In this document: piece after piece, positions 1-5,912 of the stretch
How the letters are laid out: the number at the start of each line of letters is the position of its first letter
Position numbering within the stretch: position 1 is the first letter of the stretch
Source of the DNA: Glaciecola sp965658765
Lineage (GTDB): Bacteria > Pseudomonadota > Gammaproteobacteria > Enterobacterales > Alteromonadaceae
Assembly (NCBI GenBank): GCA_965658765.1
Contig: CBFHTO010000110.1
Coordinates: forward strand, 1-7,048
DNA: 7,048 nucleotides
Direction: 5' to 3'
The notes under the pieces: generated by a model
What the model saw: only the letters and a program-made list of their open reading frames with translations
Told to the model about the DNA's origin: nothing
Databases searched by the model: none
Position numbers and translations under genes: made by a program

Positions 1-30
1 ATAATGTCATTAGAAAAAACATGACATAAT
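1..30. repeat. Imperfect palindrome, ATGTCAT/ATGACAT arms
   Basis: ATGTCAT at 4-10 is the exact reverse complement of ATGACAT at 21-27, around a 10-base A-rich spacer. The outer bases 1-2 and 29-30 also pair. No T-run follows, so it does not look like an intrinsic terminator. It could be a protein binding site, or a host intergenic hairpin if this side is chromosomal. Confidence 0.4.
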
Positions 31-73
31 TAAACCATTAATTTGGCATATATAACAGCTTGCTAAAAAAGAA

Positions 74-87
74 TGGTGCCCGGGGCC
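74..87 (-). other. Candidate attachment-site core (tRNA 3'-end remnant)
   Basis: Read on the minus strand this is GGCCCCGGGCACCA. That is an encoded CCA, a discriminator A, a seven-base acceptor strand CCCGGGC and the first bases of a T-stem. From memory it matches bacterial tRNAs whose 5' acceptor strand is GCCCGGG, most likely tRNA-Leu. Beyond position 87 the sequence departs from a tRNA: no T-loop GTTCAA-type sequence follows. So this is a 3' fragment and not a tRNA gene. P4-type integrases commonly recombine into tRNA 3' ends with the att core close upstream of int, which is the arrangement here. By this geometry the reconstituted tRNA gene should lie at the far right end of the element. 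Confidence 0.55.
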
Positions 88-100
88 AACCCCTTTTAGG

Positions 101-180
101 TGTCTAAATTAATCTATAACAACCCTTTAAACCCTTTATTTATAAAGCCCCCAAGCATTACGCTTGTCTAAACCAATCTA
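101..180. promoter_or_regulatory. Direct-repeat pair, candidate integrase arm-type sites
   Basis: TGTCTAAATTAATCTA (101-116) and TGTCTAAACCAATCTA (165-180) agree at 14 of 16 positions, in the same orientation, 64 bp apart. They lie between the tRNA-like core and the integrase start. The integrase has an N-terminal arm-binding domain that in P4-type enzymes recognises short direct repeats flanking the core. Arm-site function is therefore the simplest inference, but the repeats could instead be operators for integrase autoregulation. The second copy lies just upstream of a TAATAT hexamer (179-184), so binding there could also affect int transcription. Confidence 0.45.
121..138. repeat. Tandem 9-bp repeat AACCCTTTA x2
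   Basis: AACCCTTTA occurs twice in exact tandem (121-129, 130-138). A looser relative, AACCCCTTTTA, lies at 88-98 beside the att-like core. The pair sits between the two 16-bp direct repeats, so it may be part of the same recombination or regulatory complex. Only the repetition itself is observed. Confidence 0.5.
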
Positions 181-198
181 ATATCGTACAATGCTATT

Positions 199-204
199 TA
201 TAAT
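199..204 (+). promoter_or_regulatory. Possible -10 element for the integrase gene
   Basis: TATAAT is a perfect consensus -10 hexamer about 29 bases before the int start codon. No convincing -35 hexamer lies 16-18 bases upstream, so the promoter may need an activator, or the hexamer may be chance in AT-rich DNA. An alternative -10, TAATAT, lies at 179-184. Confidence 0.25.
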
Positions 205-232
205 TTAATGGCAGGTATTAAGGTAGGCTGGC

Positions 233-1486
233 ATGCCCAAAAAAGCTAAGGAATTAACGGATAAAGCAGTTCGCGCTTTGGTCAATGCCGGAAGCGCAGG
301 CGTTTTTAGTGTAGGTATCGTTGCCGGATTGTCAATTCAAATACGCCCGCCTGAATCGGCAAGTTGGATTTTACGAACTGTTATTAACAATAAACGCAAA
401 TGGATCGGACTTGGCGGTTATCCTGAAGTATCACTTGCATCGGCTCGACTTGATGCGAAAGAGATAAAGCGCAAGATAAAACATGAAGGTTTCGATCCCG
501 TCGAAAATCGAAAACAATCGCGGTCTATTGCCAGAACAGAACAGCTAAAAATATTTACCTTTAAACAACTTGCCAATGAATACGTAGAAAAACGATCAAA
601 AGAATTTAAAACTCAACAACAGGTAAGAAAACTTACCAGTATTTTTGAAACTTATGCTTATCCTAAAATTGGATCAATGCGCATGATCGACATTGACCTA
701 AACGCGATCAAGTCGATGCTAGATCCTATTTGGTCAACCAAGACTGAAACAGCAAACAGACTGAGGATCTATGTCAGTCACGTTTTCGATATGGCGATTG
801 CTCGCGGTATTTATACTCAGCTTAACCCTGCGCGGTGGGATGGCGGTTTAAAAACTTTGCTCCCTGCCCCACAAAAAATCAGTAAAACAACGCACCACAA
901 AGCCCTAGATGTTGAACTAATGCCCGAGTTTTGGACAAAGTTAATCGAACAAGAGTGGATGGGCGCGAAGGTATTACAATTCGGTATATTAACGGGAACA
1001 CGATCAGCAGAAATGCGCGGTACACAGTGGACGGAGATAGACCTTGAAAACAATGTTTGGCGCATACCTGCCGAACGTATGAAAGGCGAACATCCGAAAG
1101 CTCACAATATCCCATTAAGCCAAGCTGCAGTGGATTTATTAAATTCAATGCCGAAAACATCAAAGCACGTTTTCCCAAGTGCAAAAGACGGAATTTTAAC
1201 CGATGCTACCGTATCAAAAGTACCAAAGCGCATTGGCTACGATGTCACAGCACATGGCTTTAGAAGCACCTTGAAAGATTGGGCGCGTCAATATGTGAAG
1301 TTTTCGCATAGCCCTTATGACGATGATCTAACCGAACTAGCCTTAGCTCATGTTAATAATGACAGCACACGCGCAGCATACGCCAGAAACGAACTAATAG
1401 ACGAGCGTAGACCATTAATGGAAGAATGGGCGCAATACTGCCAGAATGGTTTAGACAATGCCTTAGAGCCAAAGGATGGTAAATAA
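233..1486 (+). CDS. int: P4-type tyrosine site-specific integrase
   Basis: This 417-aa tyrosine recombinase should catalyse integration and excision of the element by strand exchange through a covalent 3'-phosphotyrosine intermediate. Residues ~1-100 form the DUF4102-type arm-DNA-binding domain typical of the P4 integrase group (LTDKAVRAL, then WIGLGGYPEVSLASAR). Residues ~105-205 are the helical core-binding domain. The catalytic domain follows, with R257 (GTRSAEMR), probable K284 (ERMKGEHPK), H341-x-x-R344 (HGFRSTLKDWA), H373 (LAHVNN) and nucleophile Y383 (AAYAR). All catalytic residues are present and the length is normal, so it looks intact. AAGG at 220-223 supports the chosen ATG. The stop shares one base with the next ATG (TAATG), so the following gene is probably translationally coupled. 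The tRNA-end-like core lies upstream, as expected. Family assignment is firm; the target tRNA is inferred. Confidence 0.97.
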   Translation: MPKKAKELTDKAVRALVNAGSAGVFSVGIVAGLSIQIRPPESASWILRTVINNKRKWIGLGGYPEVSLASARLDAKEIKRKIKHEGFDPVENRKQSRSIARTEQLKIFTFKQLANEYVEKRSKEFKTQQQVRKLTSIFETYAYPKIGSMRMIDIDLNAIKSMLDPIWSTKTETANRLRIYVSHVFDMAIARGIYTQLNPARWDGGLKTLLPAPQKISKTTHHKALDVELMPEFWTKLIEQEWMGAKVLQFGILTGTRSAEMRGTQWTEIDLENNVWRIPAERMKGEHPKAHNIPLSQAAVDLLNSMPKTSKHVFPSAKDGILTDATVSKVPKRIGYDVTAHGFRSTLKDWARQYVKFSHSPYDDDLTELALAHVNNDSTRAAYARNELIDERRPLMEEWAQYCQNGLDNALEPKDGK

Positions 1487-2151
1487 TGGATGATTTACAA
1501 TCTAAAATTGAATTAAGCATGAACATCCACGATGCTAAAGTTCGGCAGCTTTTAATCTTTGGGTTAAATGATGCACTAGCTTATAACAATCAAGTCGGTG
1601 AAATCACCAACCACGGCATAGGTGTAAACGAATTTTGGTATGAAATAGACAAAATAGTAAAAGCATTAAGAAAGCTTGCAAGCAAAAAAGGAACCCCCGT
1701 TGCTGCTTACAATAGTATAAATCAAGCAATGAACACTAACAGCATTTCAGATACCTACTGGGAGCTAATTGACCAAGAAGCATACAGCATTGATAAAACG
1801 CGCTGGGAACAAACAAAATGCATTAAATCAGCGTTAGAAAGCCTAAATAAAAAACCAAGTATTGAATCAAATCAGTTTTTACTGGAAGTGTTTGAAAGCT
1901 TTTATTTAAAAAGAAACAAACCCGGTAAAGGTTTAGCAAGGAAACAAGCCAAAACACATTTAATGGCAATCCAAAAGCTTGCTCAATGGTTTAGCGATAC
2001 ATTAAAACAAAACCCCTCCTCGAATGCTGATAGCCTTTTTTATCGTTATGTAGAAATCTATTTTGTTTATATAGCGAAGAATAGCGAAATCGAAAACTTC
2101 CAACGACACATAAAAAATGCGCTTGAATTTCAATGGCAGGATTTAAATTAA
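1486..2151 (+). CDS. Unrecognised 221-aa protein coupled to integrase
   Basis: I do not recognise a family. The protein is soluble-looking, mostly helical by composition and rich in Lys, Asn, Gln and Glu, with no signal peptide or membrane segment. The N-terminal part (~1-110) contains a KALRKLASKKGTP stretch. The C-terminal part (~125-175) is a basic helical region (FYLKRNKPGKGLARKQAKTHL) that loosely recalls a helical DNA-binding fold; this is only an impression. The ATG overlaps the int stop by one base, and a weak AGG lies about ten bases upstream, so translation probably depends on ribosomes finishing int. This tight coupling suggests a role with integration, excision or maintenance. It could equally be an accessory cargo gene. 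A 100-bp gap separates it from alpA, so it belongs to the int transcript. Confidence 0.8.
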   Translation: MDDLQSKIELSMNIHDAKVRQLLIFGLNDALAYNNQVGEITNHGIGVNEFWYEIDKIVKALRKLASKKGTPVAAYNSINQAMNTNSISDTYWELIDQEAYSIDKTRWEQTKCIKSALESLNKKPSIESNQFLLEVFESFYLKRNKPGKGLARKQAKTHLMAIQKLAQWFSDTLKQNPSSNADSLFYRYVEIYFVYIAKNSEIENFQRHIKNALEFQWQDLN

Positions 2152-2251
2152 AAACAATAAAAAATAGATTCTAACGTTTCAGAAGCATTTTCCTTCACAC
2201 CGCTAATATGGACCTCGTTATATGCAAGTAGACAAATAAAGAGGAAATACC
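2152..2251 (+). promoter_or_regulatory. Regulatory gap with probable promoter for the alpA-primase operon
   Basis: This 100-bp gene-free gap precedes three overlapping genes and is the natural place for their promoter. Weak candidates are TTCACA (2194-2199) with TATATG (2219-2224), spaced 19 bp, and a TAATAT hexamer at 2204-2209; none is close to consensus, which would suit an activated or repressed promoter. An AACGTT palindrome (2173-2178) flanked by TTCT (2169-2172) and AGAA (2181-2184) could be an operator. No terminator hairpin is visible after the upstream gene, so read-through from int is possible. GAGG at 2241-2244 is the alpA ribosome binding site, seven bases before the ATG. Confidence 0.35.
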
Positions 2252-2431
2252 ATGCAAGAACAACAATACTTATCAGTAAAGTCACTAGCGCACCGCTATG
2301 ACATCGCAACGTCAACAGTCTGGCTACGTCTTAAACAAGGCAAATTACCGCAACCAATCAAACTACATGGCACATCTACCCGGTGGAAGCTATCTGACTT
2401 GAAAACTTGGGAGCAGTCCAATGAAAATTAA
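2252..2431 (+). CDS. alpA: AlpA-family transcriptional regulator / excisionase-like protein
   Basis: This 59-aa protein has the AlpA/MerR-like winged helix-turn-helix layout: YLSVKSLAHRYDIATSTVWLRLKQGKLPQPIKL gives a first helix, a turn, a recognition helix (STVWLRL) and the typical wing entry 'G-x-lP-x-P-ikL'. The C-terminal RWKLSDLKTWEQ is the usual last helix. Proteins of this family activate integrase or excision genes, or act as directionality factors, in P4-like satellites and Gram-negative phage-inducible islands. The start is set by GAGG seven bases upstream. The 3' end overlaps the next gene by 11 bases in another frame. It is the only recognisable DNA-binding regulator in the window; no CI/Cro-like repressor is seen. 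Whether it drives int, primase or both cannot be read from the sequence. Confidence 0.85.
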   Translation: MQEQQYLSVKSLAHRYDIATSTVWLRLKQGKLPQPIKLHGTSTRWKLSDLKTWEQSNEN

Positions 2432-2663
2432 AACAGGATACAGACAAGCCAAGGCACTTATACAAGCATGGAAACAAGACGAAGTTAAATTTATAAACCC
2501 AGCTTTAGAAGATGAGTTTATGGAATTAGCCAAGACTGATGTAAGACTTTCTGCCTCGCTCAGACTTAACAGAATTGGACACGTGCTGGATTCGCTTACC
2601 CGTTTAATCGAATCAGTAGAGATCATCGAAGATGCGATTAGAAATAAAGAGGTCACATTATGA
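2421..2663 (+). CDS. Small acidic hypothetical protein between alpA and primase
   Basis: This 80-aa protein matches no family I can name. The N-terminus (~1-25) is basic (KIKTGYRQAKALIQAWKQD); the rest is acidic and helical (EDEFMELAKTDVRLS, then LDSLTRLIESVEIIEDAIRNKE), with leucine/isoleucine spacing that could form a short coiled coil or dimerisation helix. GGGAG at 2409-2413, seven bases before the ATG, supports the start. It overlaps the alpA 3' end by 11 bases and ends in an ATGA overlap with the primase start, so three genes form one coupled operon. An accessory role in replication or its control is inferred from position only. An antisense frame over the same bases has no supporting start signal. 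Confidence 0.75.
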   Translation: MKIKTGYRQAKALIQAWKQDEVKFINPALEDEFMELAKTDVRLSASLRLNRIGHVLDSLTRLIESVEIIEDAIRNKEVTL

Positions 2664-5182
2664 AAAATAATGAAATCCCAGTAGCTGCGCCAACAGCCAC
2701 TGAGAAACTGAAATCAAACGAGCGATCGCCTAATAATCAGCACCAAGAGTATAACGCACAATTATTAGAAGAGGAATTACCGGAAAATTGCCCAGAAGCT
2801 GCGCATTGGTGGTTTGAGTTTGGATTGAAGACAATTCCAATATGTCCGAATCAAAAGCATCCTGTTTGCCCGTGGCAGCCGTGGTTAGATAAATTAAACC
2901 ATGATTCTATTTCAAAGCATTGGCTGAATAACCCTCAAAACGATATTGGCGCAGTGCTTGATCACAGTTTTCTTGTGCTTGATGCTGATTCAAAAGAGTC
3001 ACTTGCTGCATTATATAGATTAGAAAAAGAATTAGATAAAACCCCTAACCTTATTGTTGAAACAAAAAAAGGGGAGCACCATTTTTTTAAACGTGCGAAC
3101 GATACTTATGCAATTACTAAAAGTTATTCCACGGTTGAACGCCCTGAAAAAATTGATGTAAAAACAGGACGAAGTGCCACAGAAGGACGCAGCATCGTTG
3201 TTCTTGCGCCATCTACTAATAAAAGGATTCAAACCAATGAAGCAGACAACGCTCATGCCCTAGTTGAAGTAGACCAAGATTTTATTGACGCGATATTTAA
3301 ACATAATGGAGAGATTGCCCCACGTTTGCCTGAACCGAAAGTTGTAAAAGAATATAGTAGCCGATCTAGTAAGCATGAAGTGGCTAAAATATTATCGTAC
3401 ATCGATGCAGATCTAGATTATGACGATTGGTTAAAGGTTCTAATGGGCGTCCACACGCATTTTAACGGTGCGGAAATAGGTTTGCATATTGTCGATGATT
3501 GGAGCGCCACAGGTGGCAATTACGCGGGCTTAGAAGTCATAGAAAACAAGTGGCGGTCATTTGCCTTAGATGGGGGCGTTACGTTTGCTAGTGTTTGCGA
3601 CATGGCAAAAAAAGCGGGTGCTGACCTTTCGAAAATCAAAAAACAATATGATAAAAATGGCGATCTGCTCCCCACTTTTGTGGAAATGATAGAGCAGGCC
3701 GAACAACTAACGCCTGAATCTGAAATAGATACTTTGCTCAAGTATTGTCCTTCGTTATCAGTCATCCAAAATAGACGACTACTGACCACTATAAAAACAA
3801 GCACGGGAATTCCACTTGGTACTCTAAAAGATGCAATAAAAGAAGTATCGCCGGAAAGTGACGAGCCTGATCAGTTGGCGCTAGCTCAAGCAGTTGTCAG
3901 CAATATTGGGCGGGAGAATATAATCGCAGCACAATCATTTGTTTGGGCTTGGGAAGATACGGGTGTATGGCGCAAGCAAGAGGAGCGAAGTATAAAGCAA
4001 TACGTTCAAAAGATTATCCCGAATATGGTTGATACTGTTACTAAAAATATGGTTGATGGCGTTACAGACCTTTTTAAAACAGAGGTTTTCAGTCCTGATC
4101 ATAAGTTTGATGTAGGCGAGCCTGAATCGGTCAATTGTTTAAAGGGTCAGTTGACACTTTCCAATGGCACTGACGGCTGGGTTTTAGAGAAACATACCCG
4201 CGAAGATTACCGGACCACTCAAATTCCAATTAAATATGATAGCTATGTTCAAGCCCCCCGCTTTATTCAGTTCATGAGTGAAGTCTTTGCTGGTGATAGT
4301 GACGCAGACGACAAAATAAAAGCTTTACTTGAAATGATAGGTTATACGCTTATGGCACATTGCAGGCATGAGCGGTTTATTATTCTTGTCGGAGCTGGCG
4401 CAAATGGTAAGTCAGTTTTACTTTATATTATTGAGGCTTTATGTGGTTTCGACAATGTGGCGTGTGTTCAACCTTCACAATTCGACAATAAATTCCAACG
4501 TGCATACCTACATGGAAAGCTGGCTAATATTGTAACTGAGATCGAACAAGGTGCGACAATAGCTGACGGCGCGCTAAAATCGATTGTTTCAGGCGAAGGG
4601 ACGACAGCTGAAAATAAATTTGGTCATCCTTTTACTTTTCACCCTTTTTCTACATGTTGGTTTGGTACTAACCACATGCCACACACCCGCGACTTTTCTG
4701 ACGCAGTATTCAGGCGAACGCTAATCGTATCATTCAATAATGCGTTTAAACCTGAGCTAGGCAACTGTGACCCAATGCTAAAAAATAAATTGCTTGAGGA
4801 ATTGCCAGGTATTTTAAATTTAGCTTTGCGCGCTTATGCGAACGCTTTGCTTTTCGGCTTCACAATGCCAGACAGCAGTGTGACAGCCGCGCAAGAGTGG
4901 CGCAATGAAGCTGACCAAGTTGCTCAGTTTGTTAATGATCAAGGTACTAATGATCCATCAGCTAGGATTCCAATTAGTGTGGCATTCAATCAATATAAAG
5001 ACTGGGCGCACGACAATGGCATTAACAAACCAGTTGCCATGAAAAGCTTTAGGGATAGATTGACTAAGTTAGGGTATGGGGCTGAGCGAGATTCTAAGAC
5101 GCGGTATGTAACTGGTTTAACTTTAGATACTGCACAACCTTTCCGTTCTAACGATTACCATCAATTTAAAAACGGATATTAA
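2660..5182 (+). CDS. Replicative primase-helicase: Prim-Pol domain fused to SF3/D5-type helicase
   Basis: This 840-aa protein probably starts and drives replication of the excised element. Residues ~45-215 are an archaeo-eukaryotic-type Prim-Pol domain with metal-binding D108-x-D110 (FLVLDADS), H140/H141 (GEHHFFKR) and D166 (KIDVKTG). Residues ~235-330 look like a PriCT-2 domain (DYDDWLKVLMGVHTHF). The D5_N region follows, then an SF3 ATPase core: Walker A G578-S585 (GAGANGKS), Walker B-like IVTEIE with E627/E629, sensor N671 (FGTNHMP) and candidate arginine finger R685/R686. Residues ~745-840 are a winged-helix-like D5 C-terminus. It resembles phage P4 alpha in size and helicase half, but the primase half is Prim-Pol. 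GAGG at 2649-2652 supports the ATG, which overlaps the previous stop (ATGA). An intrinsic terminator follows within 10 bases. Residues 455-470 carry a duplicated eight-residue unit. All key motifs are intact. Confidence 0.95.
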   Translation: MKNNEIPVAAPTATEKLKSNERSPNNQHQEYNAQLLEEELPENCPEAAHWWFEFGLKTIPICPNQKHPVCPWQPWLDKLNHDSISKHWLNNPQNDIGAVLDHSFLVLDADSKESLAALYRLEKELDKTPNLIVETKKGEHHFFKRANDTYAITKSYSTVERPEKIDVKTGRSATEGRSIVVLAPSTNKRIQTNEADNAHALVEVDQDFIDAIFKHNGEIAPRLPEPKVVKEYSSRSSKHEVAKILSYIDADLDYDDWLKVLMGVHTHFNGAEIGLHIVDDWSATGGNYAGLEVIENKWRSFALDGGVTFASVCDMAKKAGADLSKIKKQYDKNGDLLPTFVEMIEQAEQLTPESEIDTLLKYCPSLSVIQNRRLLTTIKTSTGIPLGTLKDAIKEVSPESDEPDQLALAQAVVSNIGRENIIAAQSFVWAWEDTGVWRKQEERSIKQYVQKIIPNMVDTVTKNMVDGVTDLFKTEVFSPDHKFDVGEPESVNCLKGQLTLSNGTDGWVLEKHTREDYRTTQIPIKYDSYVQAPRFIQFMSEVFAGDSDADDKIKALLEMIGYTLMAHCRHERFIILVGAGANGKSVLLYIIEALCGFDNVACVQPSQFDNKFQRAYLHGKLANIVTEIEQGATIADGALKSIVSGEGTTAENKFGHPFTFHPFSTCWFGTNHMPHTRDFSDAVFRRTLIVSFNNAFKPELGNCDPMLKNKLLEELPGILNLALRAYANALLFGFTMPDSSVTAAQEWRNEADQVAQFVNDQGTNDPSARIPISVAFNQYKDWAHDNGINKPVAMKSFRDRLTKLGYGAERDSKTRYVTGLTLDTAQPFRSNDYHQFKNGY
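4022..4069 (+). repeat. 24-bp tandem duplication inside the primase-helicase gene
   Basis: Two adjacent 24-bp units (4022-4045, 4046-4069) share an identical 12-mer AATATGGTTGAT and a GTTAC further on, about 18 of 24 positions in total. They encode NMVDTVTK followed by NMVDGVTD (residues 455-470), in frame, in the region ahead of the helicase core. It looks like an old in-frame duplication that has begun to diverge. Confidence 0.7.
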
Positions 5183-5188
5183 CAAGCG

Positions 5189-5213
5189 AGACCCCAAACG
5201 GGGTCTTTTTTTT
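5189..5213 (+). terminator. Strong intrinsic terminator after the primase gene
   Basis: A seven-base-pair GC-rich stem (5189-5195 AGACCCC with 5200-5206 GGGGTCT) has an AAAC loop and runs into eight Ts (5206-5213). It starts six bases after the primase stop codon. It should end the alpA-primase transcript and so separate early replication genes from the packaging genes, which then need their own promoter. Confidence 0.93.
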
Positions 5214-5217
5214 GACT

Positions 5218-5352
5218 CTGTCACGGCTAATGACGGATATGACGGGTTTTCCTATTTATATTATCGCGGGTGAAAATACTTTTTATTTTATTTTTATGTT
5301 TTTCCATATAGAGCAGCAATGGATTCAACCGTCACACCCGTCATTCTGTCAC
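5218..5352. other. Candidate replication origin: mirrored TGACGG iterons around an AT-rich core
   Basis: TGACGG occurs exactly at 5231-5236 and 5240-5245. Its complement CCGTCA occurs exactly at 5329-5334 and 5338-5343. The period is 9 bp in both arrays. The inner units extend to a perfect 9-bp inverted repeat, ATGACGGGT (5239-5247) and ACCCGTCAT (5336-5344). CTGTCAC also occurs at 5218-5224 and 5346-5352, and a TCACGG variant lies at 5221-5226. Between the arrays, 5248-5326 is only about a quarter G+C, with long T/A runs (5273-5305) suited to unwinding. P4 alpha is known to bind short repeats at ori and crr, so an origin next to this primase-helicase gene is a natural reading. Operators for the packaging promoter are the main alternative. 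Confidence 0.55.
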
Positions 5353-5561
5353 TAAAGAAAGTAGCAATAAAAATCTCAATTTTCGCACCCCCTACCCTAT
5401 AAAATCACACTTATGAAGCCCATATCAGGCACCATGTACTATATAACACAATGCGTAGACTAATATAGACTATTTACCTACCTACATACCTGCCATAAAG
5501 ATACTAAATATAGTAGTATTACAGCATAGATAGAGACATAAAATAAATGGTTTAGTAGACA
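5353..5561 (+). promoter_or_regulatory. Leader of the packaging genes; probable late promoter region
   Basis: There is no gene here, but the packaging genes need a promoter because a strong terminator lies upstream. I see several -10-like hexamers (TATATA 5440-5445, TAATAT 5461-5466, TATAGT 5509-5514) and no good -35 partner, which would fit an activator-dependent late promoter. Short repeats cluster: TAGACTA at 5456-5462 and 5466-5472, a run of TACC-like tetramers (5475-5494: TACC, TACC, TACA, TACC, TGCC) and a palindrome ATACTA/TAGTAT (5501-5506, 5514-5519). One or more may be binding sites. Which one is the promoter cannot be decided by eye. Confidence 0.35.
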
Positions 5562-5912
5562 ATGATCAAGCAATCAGCACCAATTGAAAAGTATAGCACC
5601 AACTGGATGCAAAACCTTGATGGGCGCACAGCGGTAGCTCAAGAGTTGAGACAACGCCACTCTAATTTATGTGATGACCTTGGCGGCTATCCATCCCTAA
5701 GCTATCAGCAACGCGCAATGATTGATCGTGCCATATTCCTAGAGTTTCACCTACAGCAACAAGAGCTAATGTTAGCTACTGGCGCAGACTTTGACAGCGG
5801 TAAGTGGGTTCAATCATGCAACGCGCTATCAGGTCTATTTGCAAAGCTGGGACTCAACAGACAGGTTAAAGAAGTAACCTCGCTATCTCAGTACGTGAAA
5901 CAGGCCAGTTGA
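5562..5912 (+). CDS. Terminase-associated small protein, probable terminase small subunit
   Basis: This 116-aa protein sits directly before the terminase large subunit and overlaps it by one base (TGATG), the usual place of the DNA-recognition subunit of a packaging motor. The sequence is helical and cytosolic: an N-terminal RTAVAQELRQRHSNLCDDLGG helix, a central LSYQQRAMIDRAIFLEFHLQQQELML helix likely used for oligomerisation, and a C-terminal LSGLFAKLGLNRQVKEVTSLSQYVKQ tail. The LGL-x-R-Q pattern loosely recalls the C-terminus of P27-type small terminases, but I see no clear helix-turn-helix, so the assignment rests on context. An in-frame stop (5556-5558) lies just upstream, making 5562 the first possible start. 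There is no Shine-Dalgarno sequence in front of it, which is unusual beside the GAGG sites of the early genes. Confidence 0.7.
   Translation: MIKQSAPIEKYSTNWMQNLDGRTAVAQELRQRHSNLCDDLGGYPSLSYQQRAMIDRAIFLEFHLQQQELMLATGADFDSGKWVQSCNALSGLFAKLGLNRQVKEVTSLSQYVKQAS

Larger units (their letters stand above)
1..232. other. Gene-free left end: element/host junction and integrase leader
   Basis: I see no open reading frame with a ribosome binding site here. The stretch holds, in order, an AT-rich imperfect palindrome (1-30), a GC-rich 14-mer matching a tRNA 3' end (74-87), two near-identical 16-bp direct repeats (101-116, 165-180), a tandem 9-mer (121-138), a small hairpin (CAAGC 152-156 with GCTTG 162-166) and a TATAAT hexamer (199-204). 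A strong jump in base composition at 74-93 against AT-rich flanks fits an inserted tRNA-derived core. If the element is integrated, 1-73 would be host DNA and 88 onward element DNA. This is inferred from the core position, because the other junction lies outside the window. Confidence 0.6.

Noticed and set aside
1..30. Intrinsic terminator at the left edge
   Set aside because: The stem is AT-rich and short and no T-run follows on either strand.
74..100. A complete tRNA gene at the left end
   Set aside because: Only the acceptor 3' strand and CCA are present. No T-loop, anticodon or D arm follows, so it is a fragment.
817..1184. Two overlapping minus-strand reading frames inside the integrase gene
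   Set aside because: They lie fully inside a well-supported integrase with intact catalytic motifs, show no recognisable domain and have no start signals. They are shadows of that gene.
2390..2656. 88-codon minus-strand frame opposite the 80-aa gene
   Set aside because: The plus-strand gene has a GGGAG site and overlaps both neighbours in operon style; the antisense frame has no supporting context.
5239..5355. 38-codon plus-strand reading frame starting at ATG 5239, hydrophobic in the middle
   Set aside because: It has no ribosome binding site, its hydrophobic look comes from T-rich DNA, and it spans exactly the iterons and AT-rich core that explain the sequence better.
5475..5494. TACC-like tetramer run considered as a CRISPR or minisatellite
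   Set aside because: There are only five tetramers with mismatches and no spacers. At most it is a small binding site or slippage tract.
2227..5562. Shared 9-mer AGTAGACAA upstream of alpA (2227-2235) and of the small terminase gene (5554-5562) as a common operator
   Set aside because: It is short, AT-leaning and sits at different distances from the two start codons, so chance is likely without further copies.
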